Shown here in pieces: positions 8,900-17,876 of a DNA stretch of 64,000 nt (its first letter is position 1; every line of letters begins with the position of its first letter). The DNA is taken from assembly GCA_016200895.1 (NCBI GenBank), contig JACQDX010000010.1, forward strand, positions 1 to 64,000, read 5' to 3'. Under the pieces are notes generated by a model, which ran no database searches, was not told the origin of the DNA, and saw nothing but the letters and a program-made list of their open reading frames with translations. Source of the DNA: Burkholderiales bacterium. GTDB taxonomy: Bacteria; Pseudomonadota; Gammaproteobacteria; Burkholderiales; Burkholderiaceae_D. The position numbers and the translations under genes were made by a program.

Positions 8900-8920
8900 T
8901 GGTACTGCATTAGACAATCA

Positions 8921-9349
8921 TCAGCCGTAAGCTCCACCGGTATATAACAGATCAAAAGTGCGCGCGATGGCGGCAATCAATGCAAACGCACCTACAGCCA
9001 ATGTCAATACCAGCAGCAGTGCCAGCGGCCAGTTGGACTCGCTGGTCTTGCCGGATTTGCTATTATGGCGGGCATCCCATTTTTCATCTGGCGTCAGGCC
9101 CATGACCAGAGCTTCCAGGATGGCGATCAGAAAAGACACTAGTAAAAAACCGTATTGCACAATCTCGGGTTTGCCAAAATAGAAATAGTGGATGACTATG
9201 CTGATCGGCAGTGTGATGAAATGCAACCAGCCCCATTTGTCTTTTTTGCCAACCAGGTAAAAGCGGTGCAAGCCTATGGCACCAAATACAGCCGCCAGTA
9301 AAGTTGCTAGGGTTTTATTTTTATGTGGTGTTGTATTAGTGGGTGTCAT
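8921..9349 (-). CDS. TM2-domain membrane protein
   Basis: Membrane protein of 142 residues. The N-terminal part, KNKTLATLLAAVFGAIGLHR then FYLVGKKDKWGWLHFIT, is a TM2 domain (two helices joined by a short GLHRFYLG-type turn). A further helix at about 65-80 and a C-terminal helix (LALLLVLTLAVGAFALIAAI) follow. I chose the ATG at 9349 over an upstream TTG because the domain begins soon after it. The role is unknown; TM2 proteins are widespread and mostly uncharacterised. Confidence 0.8.
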   Translation of the reverse strand: MTPTNTTPHKNKTLATLLAAVFGAIGLHRFYLVGKKDKWGWLHFITLPISIVIHYFYFGKPEIVQYGFLLVSFLIAILEALVMGLTPDEKWDARHNSKSGKTSESNWPLALLLVLTLAVGAFALIAAIARTFDLLYTGGAYG

Positions 9350-9463
9350 TGCAAAAACCATCAAAGTCGAAGCTGTGATTGTATGCGATGACGGTATAGT
9401 GTGTCTCAATAGTCACGCTGATCAATAAAATCACTCTTTGGCAAGGGAAAAGTGGGATAGTCC

Positions 9464-9493
9464 TTGCGACTTACTCAATAAGCGGGCTATAAT
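9464..9493 (+). promoter_or_regulatory. promoter of the rpsP operon
   Basis: TTGCGA (9464-9469), an 18-base spacer and a perfect TATAAT (9488-9493) stand 40 bases before the S16 start codon. The strong -10 suits a ribosomal-protein operon. Confidence 0.75.
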
Positions 9494-9533
9494 CTACAGC
9501 TTTTTCCGCGTTCAGACATTTTTTGGAAATATT

Positions 9534-9782
9534 ATGGTCGTTATTCGTTTAGCTCGTGGTGGCGCAAAAAAGCGCCCTTTTTACAACATCGTTGCAACTG
9601 ATTCCCGTAATCGTCGCGATGGTCGCTTTATCGAGCGCATCGGTTTCTACAACCCAGTAGCTACTGGCAATGCAGAAACAGTACGCGTTGCAGCAGATCG
9701 TCTGGCTTACTGGCAAGGTGTTGGCGCTCAATTGTCGCCAGCAGTCGCACGCCTGGTAGCTCAGTCCGGCAAAGCAGCTTAA
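9534..9782 (+). CDS. rpsP: 30S ribosomal protein S16
   Basis: S16 protein of 82 residues, starting [20 protein letters not shown], the standard family N-terminus. It helps assemble the small ribosomal subunit. I use the ATG at 9534, not an upstream in-frame start, because all S16 proteins begin with this motif. It is first in the conserved rpsP-rimM-trmD-rplS operon. Confidence 0.98.
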   Translation: MVVIRLARGGAKKRPFYNIVATDSRNRRDGRFIERIGFYNPVATGNAETVRVAADRLAYWQGVGAQLSPAVARLVAQSGKAA

Positions 9783-9801
9783 TCGCTGCCAAGCCGTATT
9801 C

Positions 9802-10344
9802 ATGACTGCTGAAGTGCATGCTCCTGATGATCTGGTCCTGGTTGGCTATATCTCGGGAGCATTTGGTATTCACGGCTGGGTAAGGATACGTCCTTATTCT
9901 GCTGATGCTGACGCATTGATGTCAGCAAAAACCTGGTGGTTGGATAAGCCTGAGTTGCGTGATGTTGACCGTTTGGAAGTCAAAATCCATGGGGAAGACG
10001 TGGTTGCGCGATTGGTGGGTGTGCCTGACAGAAATGCCGCAGAAGCACTGAAAGGTGCAACTGTGCAAGTTTCTCGCAAGCATTTTCCTGCTTTGGCATC
10101 CGGTGAATTCTATTGGCTCGATCTGATAGGTTTGCAGGTAGATAATCTTCAGTGTGAGAATTTAGGTGTGGTCAGGGATTTGATGGACAACGGTGCGCAT
10201 CCGATTTTACGGGTGGCGGCAGCGGAGGTACCTGAAAATGAACTGGCGAAACACGAACGCCTGATCCCTTTTGTAGAGACTTTCGTCAAGGAAGTCGATC
10301 AAAAAGCAGGCAAAATCCAGGTCGACTGGGGTAGTGATTATTAA
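9802..10344 (+). CDS. rimM: ribosome maturation factor RimM
   Basis: 16S rRNA processing factor of 180 residues. It binds S19 in the 30S head during late subunit assembly. The N-terminal RimM domain has VGYISGAFGIHGWVRIRPYS near residues 14-33. A C-terminal PRC-barrel (about 97-175) includes FYWLDLIGLQV. It lies 19 bases after rpsP. Unusually, a 143-bp palindrome separates it from trmD. Confidence 0.96.
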   Translation: MTAEVHAPDDLVLVGYISGAFGIHGWVRIRPYSADADALMSAKTWWLDKPELRDVDRLEVKIHGEDVVARLVGVPDRNAAEALKGATVQVSRKHFPALASGEFYWLDLIGLQVDNLQCENLGVVRDLMDNGAHPILRVAAAEVPENELAKHERLIPFVETFVKEVDQKAGKIQVDWGSDY

Positions 10345-10356
10345 GGTGATGAACTC

Positions 10357-10499
10357 AGAACCTGTTTACGATCTGTAGCGAGCGTGCGTCAGCGGGGTGA
10401 AGAGCAGCGCAGAAAGCGGAATGTACTTAAGTACATGAGCATTTTGAGCAGCACATGAGCCCCGATCACGCTCGCGCAGTAAGATCGTAAATAGGTTCT
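10357..10499. repeat. palindromic intergenic element, type B, inside the rimM-trmD gap
   Basis: The left arm AGAACCTGTTTACGATCTG matches the complement of the right arm, AGAACCTATTTACGATCTT, and both continue into GCGAGCGTG. The centre holds a perfect 16-bp palindrome, ATGTACTTAAGTACAT (10421-10436). It fills nearly the whole gap between two genes of a normally compact operon. Transcribed, it would fold into a long hairpin without a T-run. Confidence 0.85.
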
Positions 10500-10513
10500 C
10501 AGAAGGCATAAGC

Positions 10514-11260
10514 ATGCAGTTCGATGTCATTACGCTGTTCCCCGAAATGTTCGCTGCAATTACACAATCAGGTGTAACGAGGCGGGCTTTCGAGCAACAG
10601 AAATGCGAATTAAAGCTGTGGAATCCGCGTGATTTTACGACTGACAGACATCGCACTGTGGATGACCGGCCTTATGGCGGAGGCCCGGGTATGGTGATGC
10701 TGGCAAAACCCTTGCAGACCGCAATCGAGTCAGCCAAGGTGCGTCAAGCTAATTTATCTGCTGTGGCACCCAAAGTGATTTATCTGTCACCTCAGGGAAA
10801 GCCACTGACGCATGAAAAGGTCATGCAACTGGCGGCAACGCCAGGCCTGGTCTTGTTATGCGGCAGGTATGAGGCAGTTGATCAGCGTCTGCTGGATAAT
10901 TACGTTGACGAAGAAATCAGCCTCGGCGATTTCGTCTTGTCTGGCGGTGAATTGCCAGCGATGGCGCTGATGGATGCTGTCATACGACAGATCCCTGGCG
11001 TCTTGCATGACGATGCCTCGGCAGTACAAGACAGTTTTGTTAATGGTTTGCTGGATTGTCCGCATTACACCAGACCAGAAGTCTTTGAAGACCAGGCTGT
11101 GCCAGCCGTGTTAATGGGTGGCAATCATGCCGAAATTGAAAAATGGCGGCGTCAGCGTGCACTCGAAGCCAGTCAGTTAAAACGCCCGGATTTAATCATC
11201 GCAGCGCGTGCGGCAGGCTTGTTAAGCCGTGCCGACGAAAAGTTTTTAAGCAGTTTGTAG
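10514..11260 (+). CDS. trmD: tRNA (guanine-37-N1)-methyltransferase
   Basis: SAM-dependent enzyme that methylates G37 of tRNAs with G at position 36, preventing +1 frameshifts. The 248 residues are typical. [13 protein letters not shown] opens the knotted N-terminal domain. [12 protein letters not shown] (about 50-61), [12 protein letters not shown] (about 114-125) and [13 protein letters not shown] (about 139-151) are the trefoil-knot motifs. The ATG has AAGG upstream at the edge of the palindromic element, so translation initiation sits next to that hairpin. Confidence 0.97.
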   Translation: MQFDVITLFPEMFAAITQSGVTRRAFEQQKCELKLWNPRDFTTDRHRTVDDRPYGGGPGMVMLAKPLQTAIESAKVRQANLSAVAPKVIYLSPQGKPLTHEKVMQLAATPGLVLLCGRYEAVDQRLLDNYVDEEISLGDFVLSGGELPAMALMDAVIRQIPGVLHDDASAVQDSFVNGLLDCPHYTRPEVFEDQAVPAVLMGGNHAEIEKWRRQRALEASQLKRPDLIIAARAAGLLSRADEKFLSSL

Positions 11261-11392
11261 TATTTTCCTGCTCTAGGGCGGGAATTAATAAGCGTGAATC
11301 TTCGATGATTCACATGTTAAACCCCATCCTCTACCGGGCATCAGCCAGAACCAGATTCTGCAGCGTCGGCAAGATGGTCATAGGAGTAAAAA

Positions 11393-11776
11393 ATGGATCT
11401 GATCCAAAAATTAGAGCAAGAAGAAATTGCTCGCCTCGGCAAGAGCATCCCTGACTTTGCGCCAGGTGATACAGTAGTTGTGAGCGTCAACGTTGTTGAA
11501 GGTACTCGCAAACGTGCACAGGCTTACGAAGGCGTAGTTATCTCCCGTCGTAACCGTGGTTTGAATTCCAACTTCATCGTCCGCAAGATTTCTTCCGGCG
11601 AAGGCGTTGAGCGTACATTCCAGTTGTACTCCCCGCTGATCGCTTCTATCGAAGTGAAACGTCGCGGTGATGTACGTCGTGCAAAACTGTACTATCTGCG
11701 TGAGCGCTCTGGTAAATCTGCTCGTATCAAAGAGAAATTGCCAGCACGTAAAGTTGTTGCAGCAAAAGCAGAGTAA
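11393..11776 (+). CDS. rplS: 50S ribosomal protein L19
   Basis: L19 protein of 127 residues at the 30S-50S interface. The core motifs are [11 protein letters not shown] near 22-32, [18 protein letters not shown] near 44-61, and [24 protein letters not shown] lies 9 bases before the ATG. It is last in the operon and is followed by a terminator. The 132-base gap after trmD contains no gene I can support. Confidence 0.98.
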   Translation: MDLIQKLEQEEIARLGKSIPDFAPGDTVVVSVNVVEGTRKRAQAYEGVVISRRNRGLNSNFIVRKISSGEGVERTFQLYSPLIASIEVKRRGDVRRAKLYYLRERSGKSARIKEKLPARKVVAAKAE

Positions 11777-11796
11777 TATCTGTTCTAGCCGTATTG

Positions 11797-11825
11797 AAAA
11801 AGGATGCTCCGGCATCCTTTTTTTA
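11797..11825 (+). terminator. terminator of the rpsP operon
   Basis: AGGATGC-TCCG-GCATCCT with A-run before and T7 after, starting 20 bases past the rplS stop. Confidence 0.95.
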
Positions 11826-11912
11826 TTGCTGAATGGGCGGTAAACGGTCGGCAAATGTTCGTTGCCATACAAGTCAAAAATATTCAGACCAACAATAAAG
11901 TTAATTGTCATT

Positions 11913-12581
11913 GTGAGCAAACCAGTTTTTGATCCAGAAAGCTTCCCTGTACATTCCTTGGGTGAAGAAAGTGCCGTGCCTGCAGCGCATCTTTCGCCAG
12001 CTTGGTTGCGCCAACGATTCTTGCAGCAACGTGTATGGACGCCAGAAGTTGTCGATGAGAGTTTTTTCTCGAAAAACCTCCCTTTCCGGCCTGCCTCGGT
12101 ACTGATACCCATCGTCATGCGTGATGAAGGCCTGACCATGCTCCTGACTGAAAGGGCGGCGCATCTGAATCATCATCCCGGGCAAATCAGCTTTCCTGGT
12201 GGGCGCTATGAAGAAGAAGACCTTGATCCAGTGACAACAGCCCTGCGCGAGGCAGAAGAAGAAATAGGCTTGCAACGCGAGTTTGTTGAGATATTGGGAC
12301 GTCTGCCAGAATACAAAACCGGTACCGGCTACCAGGTCAGCCCTATCGTTTCATTAATAAAGCCCGACTTTCGGGTGCGCACTGATCCCTCAGAAGTTGC
12401 CTCGATTTTTGAGGTGCCGCTGGATTTTCTGATGGATGGCAAAAACCACCAGCGCAGGAGCTTTGATTTGCCAGACAACGCAGGCAAACGGCATTTTTAT
12501 GCCATGCCATACCAGCAGCACTTTATCTGGGGTGCAACGGCTGGGATGCTGCGCAATCTGTTTCATTTCCTGCGTGCATGA
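11913..12581 (+). CDS. Nudix hydrolase, CoA pyrophosphatase (NudL) family
   Basis: Nudix protein that by family hydrolyses the pyrophosphate of CoA and acyl-CoA. The Nudix box is GGRYEEED...ALREAEEEIGL (about residues 89-113), preceded by ERAAHLNHHPGQISFPGG, the UPF0035-type signature that separates NudL from other Nudix enzymes. I prefer the GTG at 11913 (222 residues, MSKPVFDPE). An ATG 51 bases upstream would add a stretch with no family look, but no strong ribosome site decides it. It stands alone after the L19 terminator. Confidence 0.87.
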   Translation: MSKPVFDPESFPVHSLGEESAVPAAHLSPAWLRQRFLQQRVWTPEVVDESFFSKNLPFRPASVLIPIVMRDEGLTMLLTERAAHLNHHPGQISFPGGRYEEEDLDPVTTALREAEEEIGLQREFVEILGRLPEYKTGTGYQVSPIVSLIKPDFRVRTDPSEVASIFEVPLDFLMDGKNHQRRSFDLPDNAGKRHFYAMPYQQHFIWGATAGMLRNLFHFLRA

Positions 12582-12699
12582 CAGTTATAGACTTGCCCAA
12601 GAGAACAAAGCTTCATAATATGGGCAAATCGGTTTACACTTGCCGCATTTGCAAATTGATTGTTTGCAGCATTGCGCTGCAACATAAGCCCAGTCTACC

Positions 12700-13650
12700 A
12701 TGACCTTTATTTCCATCCTGTTAGCGCTGTTGATTGAGCAGCTCAAACCCTTGCGGGCAGATAACCCCATCTATACGCAAATCCAGACACTGGCTGACAA
12801 AATCGAAGCATCCTTCAATGCAGGCAAGGTCAAACATGGCCGCCTGGGCTGGTGGATAGTCATCGCCTCGCTGACCTTGCCAACAGCCTTGATTTACTGG
12901 TTATGCCTGCGCCTCAATCCCATTGCAGCCTTGCTATGGAATGTACTCATCGTCTACCTGACTCTGGGTTTCCGCCGCTATAGCCATTATTTCACCTCAA
13001 TACAACTGGCTCTGAGCTCTGGTGATGAAGATACCGCCAGACGTTATCTGGCTGAGTGGACGCATCTGGACACGACCGGCATGGAAGTATCAGAAATTTC
13101 CCGTCTTGCCGTAGAGCGTTCACTGATCGCCACCCACCGCAATGTGTTTGGCGTGTTCTTCTGGTTCCTTATGCCTGTGGGCCCGGCTTGCGCGGTCATG
13201 TATCGCGCTGCTGAATATCTGTCGCGTGCCTGGAACGAACCTGAGCATATGAAAAACGAAGAATTTGGTATCTATGCAGCCAAAGTCTTTTACTGGATAG
13301 ACTGGGTGCCAGCTCGCCTGACGGCGGTTGCCTTTGCCGTGGTCGGCAATTTTGAAGACGCTGTCTACTCCTGGCGCAATTACGCCGACCGCTGGTCGGA
13401 TGAACTGGTTGGCATCATCCTGTCTGCTGGCGGCGGTGCTCTCGGCGTACGCCTTGGCGAGCCAGAAGAAAAAGCCATGGTCTTGCAAGCGGATGCGACA
13501 GCTGTTGATGTCGATAGCCTGGAGCTGGAAAGCCAGCCAGGTGCAGAAGCTTCACCACGCGCCTTGCAAAGCGCAGTCGGACTAGTTTGGCGGGCCTTGT
13601 TGTTGTGGATGCTGTTGCTCTTGCTCCTCTCCTTCGCAGTCTGGATATAA
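12700..13650 (+). CDS. CobD/CbiB-family (AmpE-like) membrane protein
   Basis: Membrane protein of 316 residues in the betaproteobacterial branch of the CobD/CbiB/AmpE group. It starts MTFISILLALLIEQLKPLR. Helices lie at about 50-65, 73-95, 148-170, 215-235 and the C-terminal 298-315. Motifs include FWFLMPVGPACAVMYR and WSDELVGIILSAGGGALGVR. True CobD/CbiB makes adenosylcobinamide phosphate, but no other cobalamin gene is near. A role in that pathway is therefore not supported, and an AmpE-like signalling role is equally possible. It is closed by a terminator. Confidence 0.82.
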   Translation: MTFISILLALLIEQLKPLRADNPIYTQIQTLADKIEASFNAGKVKHGRLGWWIVIASLTLPTALIYWLCLRLNPIAALLWNVLIVYLTLGFRRYSHYFTSIQLALSSGDEDTARRYLAEWTHLDTTGMEVSEISRLAVERSLIATHRNVFGVFFWFLMPVGPACAVMYRAAEYLSRAWNEPEHMKNEEFGIYAAKVFYWIDWVPARLTAVAFAVVGNFEDAVYSWRNYADRWSDELVGIILSAGGGALGVRLGEPEEKAMVLQADATAVDVDSLELESQPGAEASPRALQSAVGLVWRALLLWMLLLLLLSFAVWI

Positions 13651-13656
13651 AAACTG

Positions 13657-13684
13657 GCCCTGTTAAATACAGGGCTTTTTTTTT
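13657..13684 (+). terminator. rho-independent terminator
   Basis: GCCCTGT-TAAAT-ACAGGGC followed by T9, directly after the CobD/CbiB-family gene. Confidence 0.95.
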
Positions 13685-13754
13685 GCCTGTTCACTTAATC
13701 GCAGCGGACATTGATCAGGCTATACTTGTTATATCTGCATACTAATTATTTATA

Positions 13755-14324
13755 ATGAAAAGAATTACTGCCCCTGGTATTTGCCTGCGTGCTTATGAAG
13801 CTGACGATGCTGACATGTTTGCCGCAGTAGTCCGTGAATCAGTAGAAACCGTAGGCCGCTGGATGGGCTGGTGCCACGCAGAATTTAATAGCGACCACGC
13901 ACGTGACTGGTTTGCTGCATGCGATAAAGGGCGGGAAGAAGGCACGGCCTATGAGTTTGGTATCTTCAGCGAAGATGGCAAGGTATTACTGGGTGGTGCA
14001 GGCTTGAACATGATCAGCAAATTGCATAATTACTGCAATCTCGGTTACTGGATCAGGCAGTCTGAACAAGGGAAGGGCATCGCCACCAAGGCAAGCATAT
14101 TGCTGGCTGACGCAGGCTTCAGGGAATTAGGCTTTAACCGCATAGAAATAGTCGCGGCTGAAGGCAATGTGAACAGTATCGCCGTCGCAAAAAAAGTGGG
14201 TGCGCAACTGGAATGCATGGCGCGTAGTCGCCTGATGGTTGGTGGTGTGCCGGTGACGGCAGCGGTGCATTCTTTATTGCGACAAGACTGGCATGCACAG
14301 CCAGAATATTTTGTGCAAAAATAG
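13755..14324 (+). CDS. GNAT-family N-acetyltransferase (RimJ/RimL type)
   Basis: Acetyltransferase of 189 residues. The acetyl-CoA-binding core is LGYWIRQSEQGKGIATKASI (about 95-114), with the Q-x-x-G-x-A type loop GKGIATKA. FRELGFNRIEIVAAEGNVNS follows, as in RimJ/RimL enzymes that modify ribosomal protein or other N-termini. The actual substrate is unknown; similar proteins are annotated as ribosomal-protein-serine acetyltransferases. Confidence 0.88.
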   Translation: MKRITAPGICLRAYEADDADMFAAVVRESVETVGRWMGWCHAEFNSDHARDWFAACDKGREEGTAYEFGIFSEDGKVLLGGAGLNMISKLHNYCNLGYWIRQSEQGKGIATKASILLADAGFRELGFNRIEIVAAEGNVNSIAVAKKVGAQLECMARSRLMVGGVPVTAAVHSLLRQDWHAQPEYFVQK

Positions 14325-14329
14325 CGCGC

Positions 14330-14373
14330 CAGATTTTTGTCAGATTTTTGTCAGATTTCGGTCAGATTTAAAC
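14330..14373. repeat. 11-bp tandem repeat, four units
   Basis: CAGATTTTTGT occurs at 14330 and 14341, then CAGATTTCGGT at 14352 and CAGATTTAAAC at 14363. The array lies in the 70-base gap between the GNAT gene and the acyltransferase start, where translation or expression of the second gene could be affected by copy number. Confidence 0.85.
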
Positions 14374-14394
14374 AAGGGTTCATTCATCCAGCTT

Positions 14395-15480
14395 ATGTCA
14401 GAGCGCAACGCCAGCATCGATATTGCCAAAGGCATAGGTATTGTCCTCGTCGTCTTTGGACACAACTGGATCATTGCTCATGATCATGGCGAGCTATTCC
14501 GTATCATTTTTTCGTTTCACATGCCTCTGTTTTTCTTTTTGTCCGGGGCAGTCCTGCATCATGACACAGCCTTCAAAGATTTTCTGGCATTCAAAGTTGA
14601 TGCTTTATTGAAGCCTTTCTTTGTCGTGCTGTCGGTCTGGGGCCTTGCGCGGATAGTCTTGTCAGGTACTGATGCGCGTACTTATTTGCTGGGTATGTTA
14701 TACGGCACTGGCAACACCATAGAGTGGGTACCACTATGGTATCTACCGCATTTATTCCTCGCCATATTGCTGGCCTGGATAATCCTGCGTCTGACGAATC
14801 ACTTACGTCCTGGATTATTGCTACCAGTGTTTTGTGCGGGTATCTTGCTGGCCCTGGGTATCATCACTGCACACTTTTGTGCAGGCTTGGATGCACAGCA
14901 ATTTGACAGGCTCAATCTTTTGCTCGGTAACCGGCTGCATAATTTCCCAGGTTTACCGTGGAGCCTGGACCTGATAGGCATCAGCACTGCTTTCATCTTG
15001 CTTGGCTATATCATGCACGAATATGTCATGCGCTTCAGCTTCCAGCCCTGGATTTTTGCCAGCACCTTGATATTGTTCGCAGCCTTGCATTTCTTTTTTG
15101 ATGAAACCATAGACTTGAATATGCGCCTGTATGGCAACTGGTGGATATCGACAGCACAGGCTTTGTTGGGTATTTATCTGGTTCTGTCGATATCGACTTG
15201 CCTGCAATATGCTGGCAGTTTGGGCACAGCCTTGGCCTATCTGGGCACCAGCAGTTTATTCATCATGATTTTCCATTCATGGATAGAGTGGAAGATATTC
15301 GGCATGCTGGCACGCTGGAGTACATCTGAATACCTGAACGCCAGCCTGGCATTTGTCGCAGGATTATTGCTGCCCTTGCTATTACTTAGCCTGGTTAAAA
15401 AGAATAAATTCTTGCATGGCTTGCTCTTACCCAAGACTCATATTCCTAAAGTGCGGAATACTCTCGATCCGAATAAATAA
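14395..15480 (+). CDS. acyltransferase-3 family membrane protein
   Basis: Polytopic membrane protein of 361 residues with about ten hydrophobic segments. The first motif, IDIAKGIGIVLVVFGHNWI, carries the His characteristic of acyltransferase-3 (OafA/WecH-like) enzymes, which O-acetylate surface sugars or other substrates. FSFHMPLFFFLSGAVLH follows, also family-typical. I start at the ATG at 14395 (MSERNASIDIAK); an upstream in-frame ATG lies within the preceding gene. There are no sugar-polymer genes alongside, so the substrate is unknown. Confidence 0.87.
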   Translation: MSERNASIDIAKGIGIVLVVFGHNWIIAHDHGELFRIIFSFHMPLFFFLSGAVLHHDTAFKDFLAFKVDALLKPFFVVLSVWGLARIVLSGTDARTYLLGMLYGTGNTIEWVPLWYLPHLFLAILLAWIILRLTNHLRPGLLLPVFCAGILLALGIITAHFCAGLDAQQFDRLNLLLGNRLHNFPGLPWSLDLIGISTAFILLGYIMHEYVMRFSFQPWIFASTLILFAALHFFFDETIDLNMRLYGNWWISTAQALLGIYLVLSISTCLQYAGSLGTALAYLGTSSLFIMIFHSWIEWKIFGMLARWSTSEYLNASLAFVAGLLLPLLLLSLVKKNKFLHGLLLPKTHIPKVRNTLDPNK

Positions 15481-15486
15481 AAGTCC

Positions 15487-17778
15487 TTATTTGCTCGCTT
15501 GCCCTAACGGCACCCGAATATAAGTACCACTGAGTAATTGCAATGCTATCGGCTCGCCTGCATCGGCGATAGTTTCATCACTGACATCTTTGCCCGTACC
15601 ATAATTGATTTGCAGATCAGCTTGTTTGGGTATGCCAATGACGATGACTATTTTACTGCCAGCCTGCATCTGGCGGCTGGTGATGCGCTGAGCTACAAAG
15701 TCAACAAGCTGGCGTTTGCCTGGCTGTAGCAACTGACGCTGAGCGCGGTCTTTGGCATAGCTGGCACGACCCAGGTAAGAAGCCAGTTCAAAATAATCTC
15801 CATTGGGCATTTGCTCAAACAGTGTGGCATTCAGGTCTACATCTTTTTTATTGACGATGAATTCCAGGTGGCCTGCGAACAGGCCGCTGATTTCTGTCGC
15901 TTGTGGCAAGGTATCTGAGACAAAGACCAGCGCATTGCGGGTATTCAAAGTCTTGCTGACGCGTGGCAGACTCTCCTGCTGATTGACGTCATCCCGTTTT
16001 GCCATGTCAACAGTCAGGGTAAGCGGGCGCTGCTTCGCTTCAGGTTTTTGCAATAATTTATGTGCTGTTCCTTGCTGTGTGGGTGTGCCCAGATAGTAAT
16101 CGATATGGCTGCTGTGCATGGCAGACAGGCTGGGAGCATGCTTCCAGATATTTGCTCCCATCACCTGATAATTGACTTTGTCCTTGAGTATCGCTGGTTT
16201 GGGCCCGCCTTTGAATTGATAGTCAAACCATTGCAGGCGCAATGCGGCCAAATCCAGTTTTGCTACGTCTTCTATGGTGTAGCCAGACTCGGTCGCTGGT
16301 ACACCGCCTTGCATGGCAAAATGGTTGTAGGGGCCTATCAGCAAAGTATGGTCAGCAGTTGGCAGATAGCGTGTGTGCTGCTGGAAGTAATACAGCGCAC
16401 CAACTTGCGCACCATCGAAGTAACCAGTGGTACTCAGGATGGGGATATTAATTTTCGAGAATTCTTGCTGATACGGGATCATGGCTTGCCAATAACTATC
16501 GTAGGCAGGATGTTCCAGCCAACGCCTATGTATGGGATTGGCAATGCCATCTATTTTATCGATCTCGCGATATGCCGTGCCTTTTGTGTACCAGTTCTTG
16601 TCCAGATTTTTCCAGCGCTGTTCATCGCCATACGCATCGTTGTCCAGGGTTTTATTGTTGGTGACATAGGGTATCCATGGGTATAAAAAATTCATGAAGA
16701 CATTACCTTCTGCAGGTACATCTATACCCGGCGTAGTACTGGCAGAAACAGCCATGGCTTTCAAGGCGTTTGGTATTTTTTTTGCCGTAGACCATTGGGT
16801 GAATGCACTATAGCTGCCGCCATACATGCCGACCCTGCCATCACTCCAGCCCTGTTTTTCTATCCATGCGATGACTGTACGCGCATCTTCACCATCATGT
16901 TCATACGGGACGATTTTGTCCGGGCTGCGGCCTTTGCCGCGGGTAAAGCTGACAATGCCGGCATAACCATGCGCAGCCATTTTTTTTGCATCGGCACGAC
17001 TCCAGTTATCGTCTGCATAAATGGTAAAACTCATTAATGTCGTATATTTTTTCGCGTCAGCGTTTTGCTCTTTGGGACGCACCAGCAGAGTCGCAATCTG
17101 TGCGCCATCGGCTGTTGGTATCAGTAACTCTTCTGTGACATAGCGGCGCTGGTCATCTTCCTTCAGCAGAGGTAGGCTTAGAGGGATAACTTTCGAATAG
17201 GCCAGCCATGCCAGATACTGGCGGCTCAGGTTTATTGCATCTTTCAGAGGTAATTCTGTTTTACCTGCATGCTCTTTCAATCGCCGCTGAAATTCTCCTT
17301 CCAGGCGTTCTACTGAAGTGCCTAGTGCAAAGCTGGCATCTTGTGCAGCGTCACCATTAAGATGAGAAAACACATCCTGAAAAGCCAGCTTATATGCTTC
17401 TTCAAAACCTAGCTTACGCTGGGTTTGCAATTCAAGTGTCTTCGCGTACAACTCATAAACGACAAACAGCGTGTCAGTATTATTTTGCCCGCGCTGCTTC
17501 GCCTGCGCCCGCCATTCCTGTATCGCCTGACGTGCAGCTTCAGGCTTTGCAGTGAGCAACTGCAAACGGAATAACTGATTGGCGTCCCATTTTTTGCCGT
17601 CCATGCCATCGCGTTCGAGCAGGTTCTTTGCCAGTACAGTCATGGATTTTTCCATAGACGAGGCTTGCGTCAATCCTGATCCAGTCAAAGTGACCGGGCT
17701 GTCATTCGTCTGTGCTAAAACAGAAGTTTGCAAGCTCAGTGCAAAAACAAGGATAGCAAGATTTATGCAAAAACGCAT
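15487..17778 (-). CDS. secreted CocE/NonD (peptidase S15) family hydrolase
   Basis: Exported alpha/beta hydrolase of 763 residues with a signal peptide (MRFCINLAILVFALSLQTSV, cleavage near LAQ). A helical N-terminal region (about 40-190) precedes the S15 domain. Its nucleophile is Ser322 in GMYGGSYSAFTQW. GYFDGAQVGALYYF and LLIGPYNHFAMQGG supply the other active-site loops. The C-terminal jelly-roll X-Pro/CocE domain starts around residue 590. Such enzymes cleave acyl bonds in peptides or esters (alpha-amino-acid ester hydrolase, cocaine esterase, X-Pro peptidase). Which applies here cannot be told. It is monocistronic and convergent with the plus-strand acyltransferase. Confidence 0.88.
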   Translation of the reverse strand: MRFCINLAILVFALSLQTSVLAQTNDSPVTLTGSGLTQASSMEKSMTVLAKNLLERDGMDGKKWDANQLFRLQLLTAKPEAARQAIQEWRAQAKQRGQNNTDTLFVVYELYAKTLELQTQRKLGFEEAYKLAFQDVFSHLNGDAAQDASFALGTSVERLEGEFQRRLKEHAGKTELPLKDAINLSRQYLAWLAYSKVIPLSLPLLKEDDQRRYVTEELLIPTADGAQIATLLVRPKEQNADAKKYTTLMSFTIYADDNWSRADAKKMAAHGYAGIVSFTRGKGRSPDKIVPYEHDGEDARTVIAWIEKQGWSDGRVGMYGGSYSAFTQWSTAKKIPNALKAMAVSASTTPGIDVPAEGNVFMNFLYPWIPYVTNNKTLDNDAYGDEQRWKNLDKNWYTKGTAYREIDKIDGIANPIHRRWLEHPAYDSYWQAMIPYQQEFSKINIPILSTTGYFDGAQVGALYYFQQHTRYLPTADHTLLIGPYNHFAMQGGVPATESGYTIEDVAKLDLAALRLQWFDYQFKGGPKPAILKDKVNYQVMGANIWKHAPSLSAMHSSHIDYYLGTPTQQGTAHKLLQKPEAKQRPLTLTVDMAKRDDVNQQESLPRVSKTLNTRNALVFVSDTLPQATEISGLFAGHLEFIVNKKDVDLNATLFEQMPNGDYFELASYLGRASYAKDRAQRQLLQPGKRQLVDFVAQRITSRQMQAGSKIVIVIGIPKQADLQINYGTGKDVSDETIADAGEPIALQLLSGTYIRVPLGQASK

Positions 17779-17876
17779 GTGTCACCTCAGGGCGAATGAA
17801 AGGAAAAGTTGCCATTTTAAAAATATCATTAAAGATAACATAATTTATGAGCATCTGAACCAATAAATCAGCTGCT

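Noticed and set aside
8677-8913. 78-codon plus-strand frame across the 12-bp repeat
   Set aside because: It reads through the tandem repeat, overlaps the better-supported 24-codon gene in another frame and runs across the terminator.
12700-13650. Assignment of the CobD/CbiB-family gene to cobalamin biosynthesis
   Set aside because: No other cobalamin gene is present nearby, and the protein resembles the AmpE-like betaproteobacterial branch. Only the family is stated.
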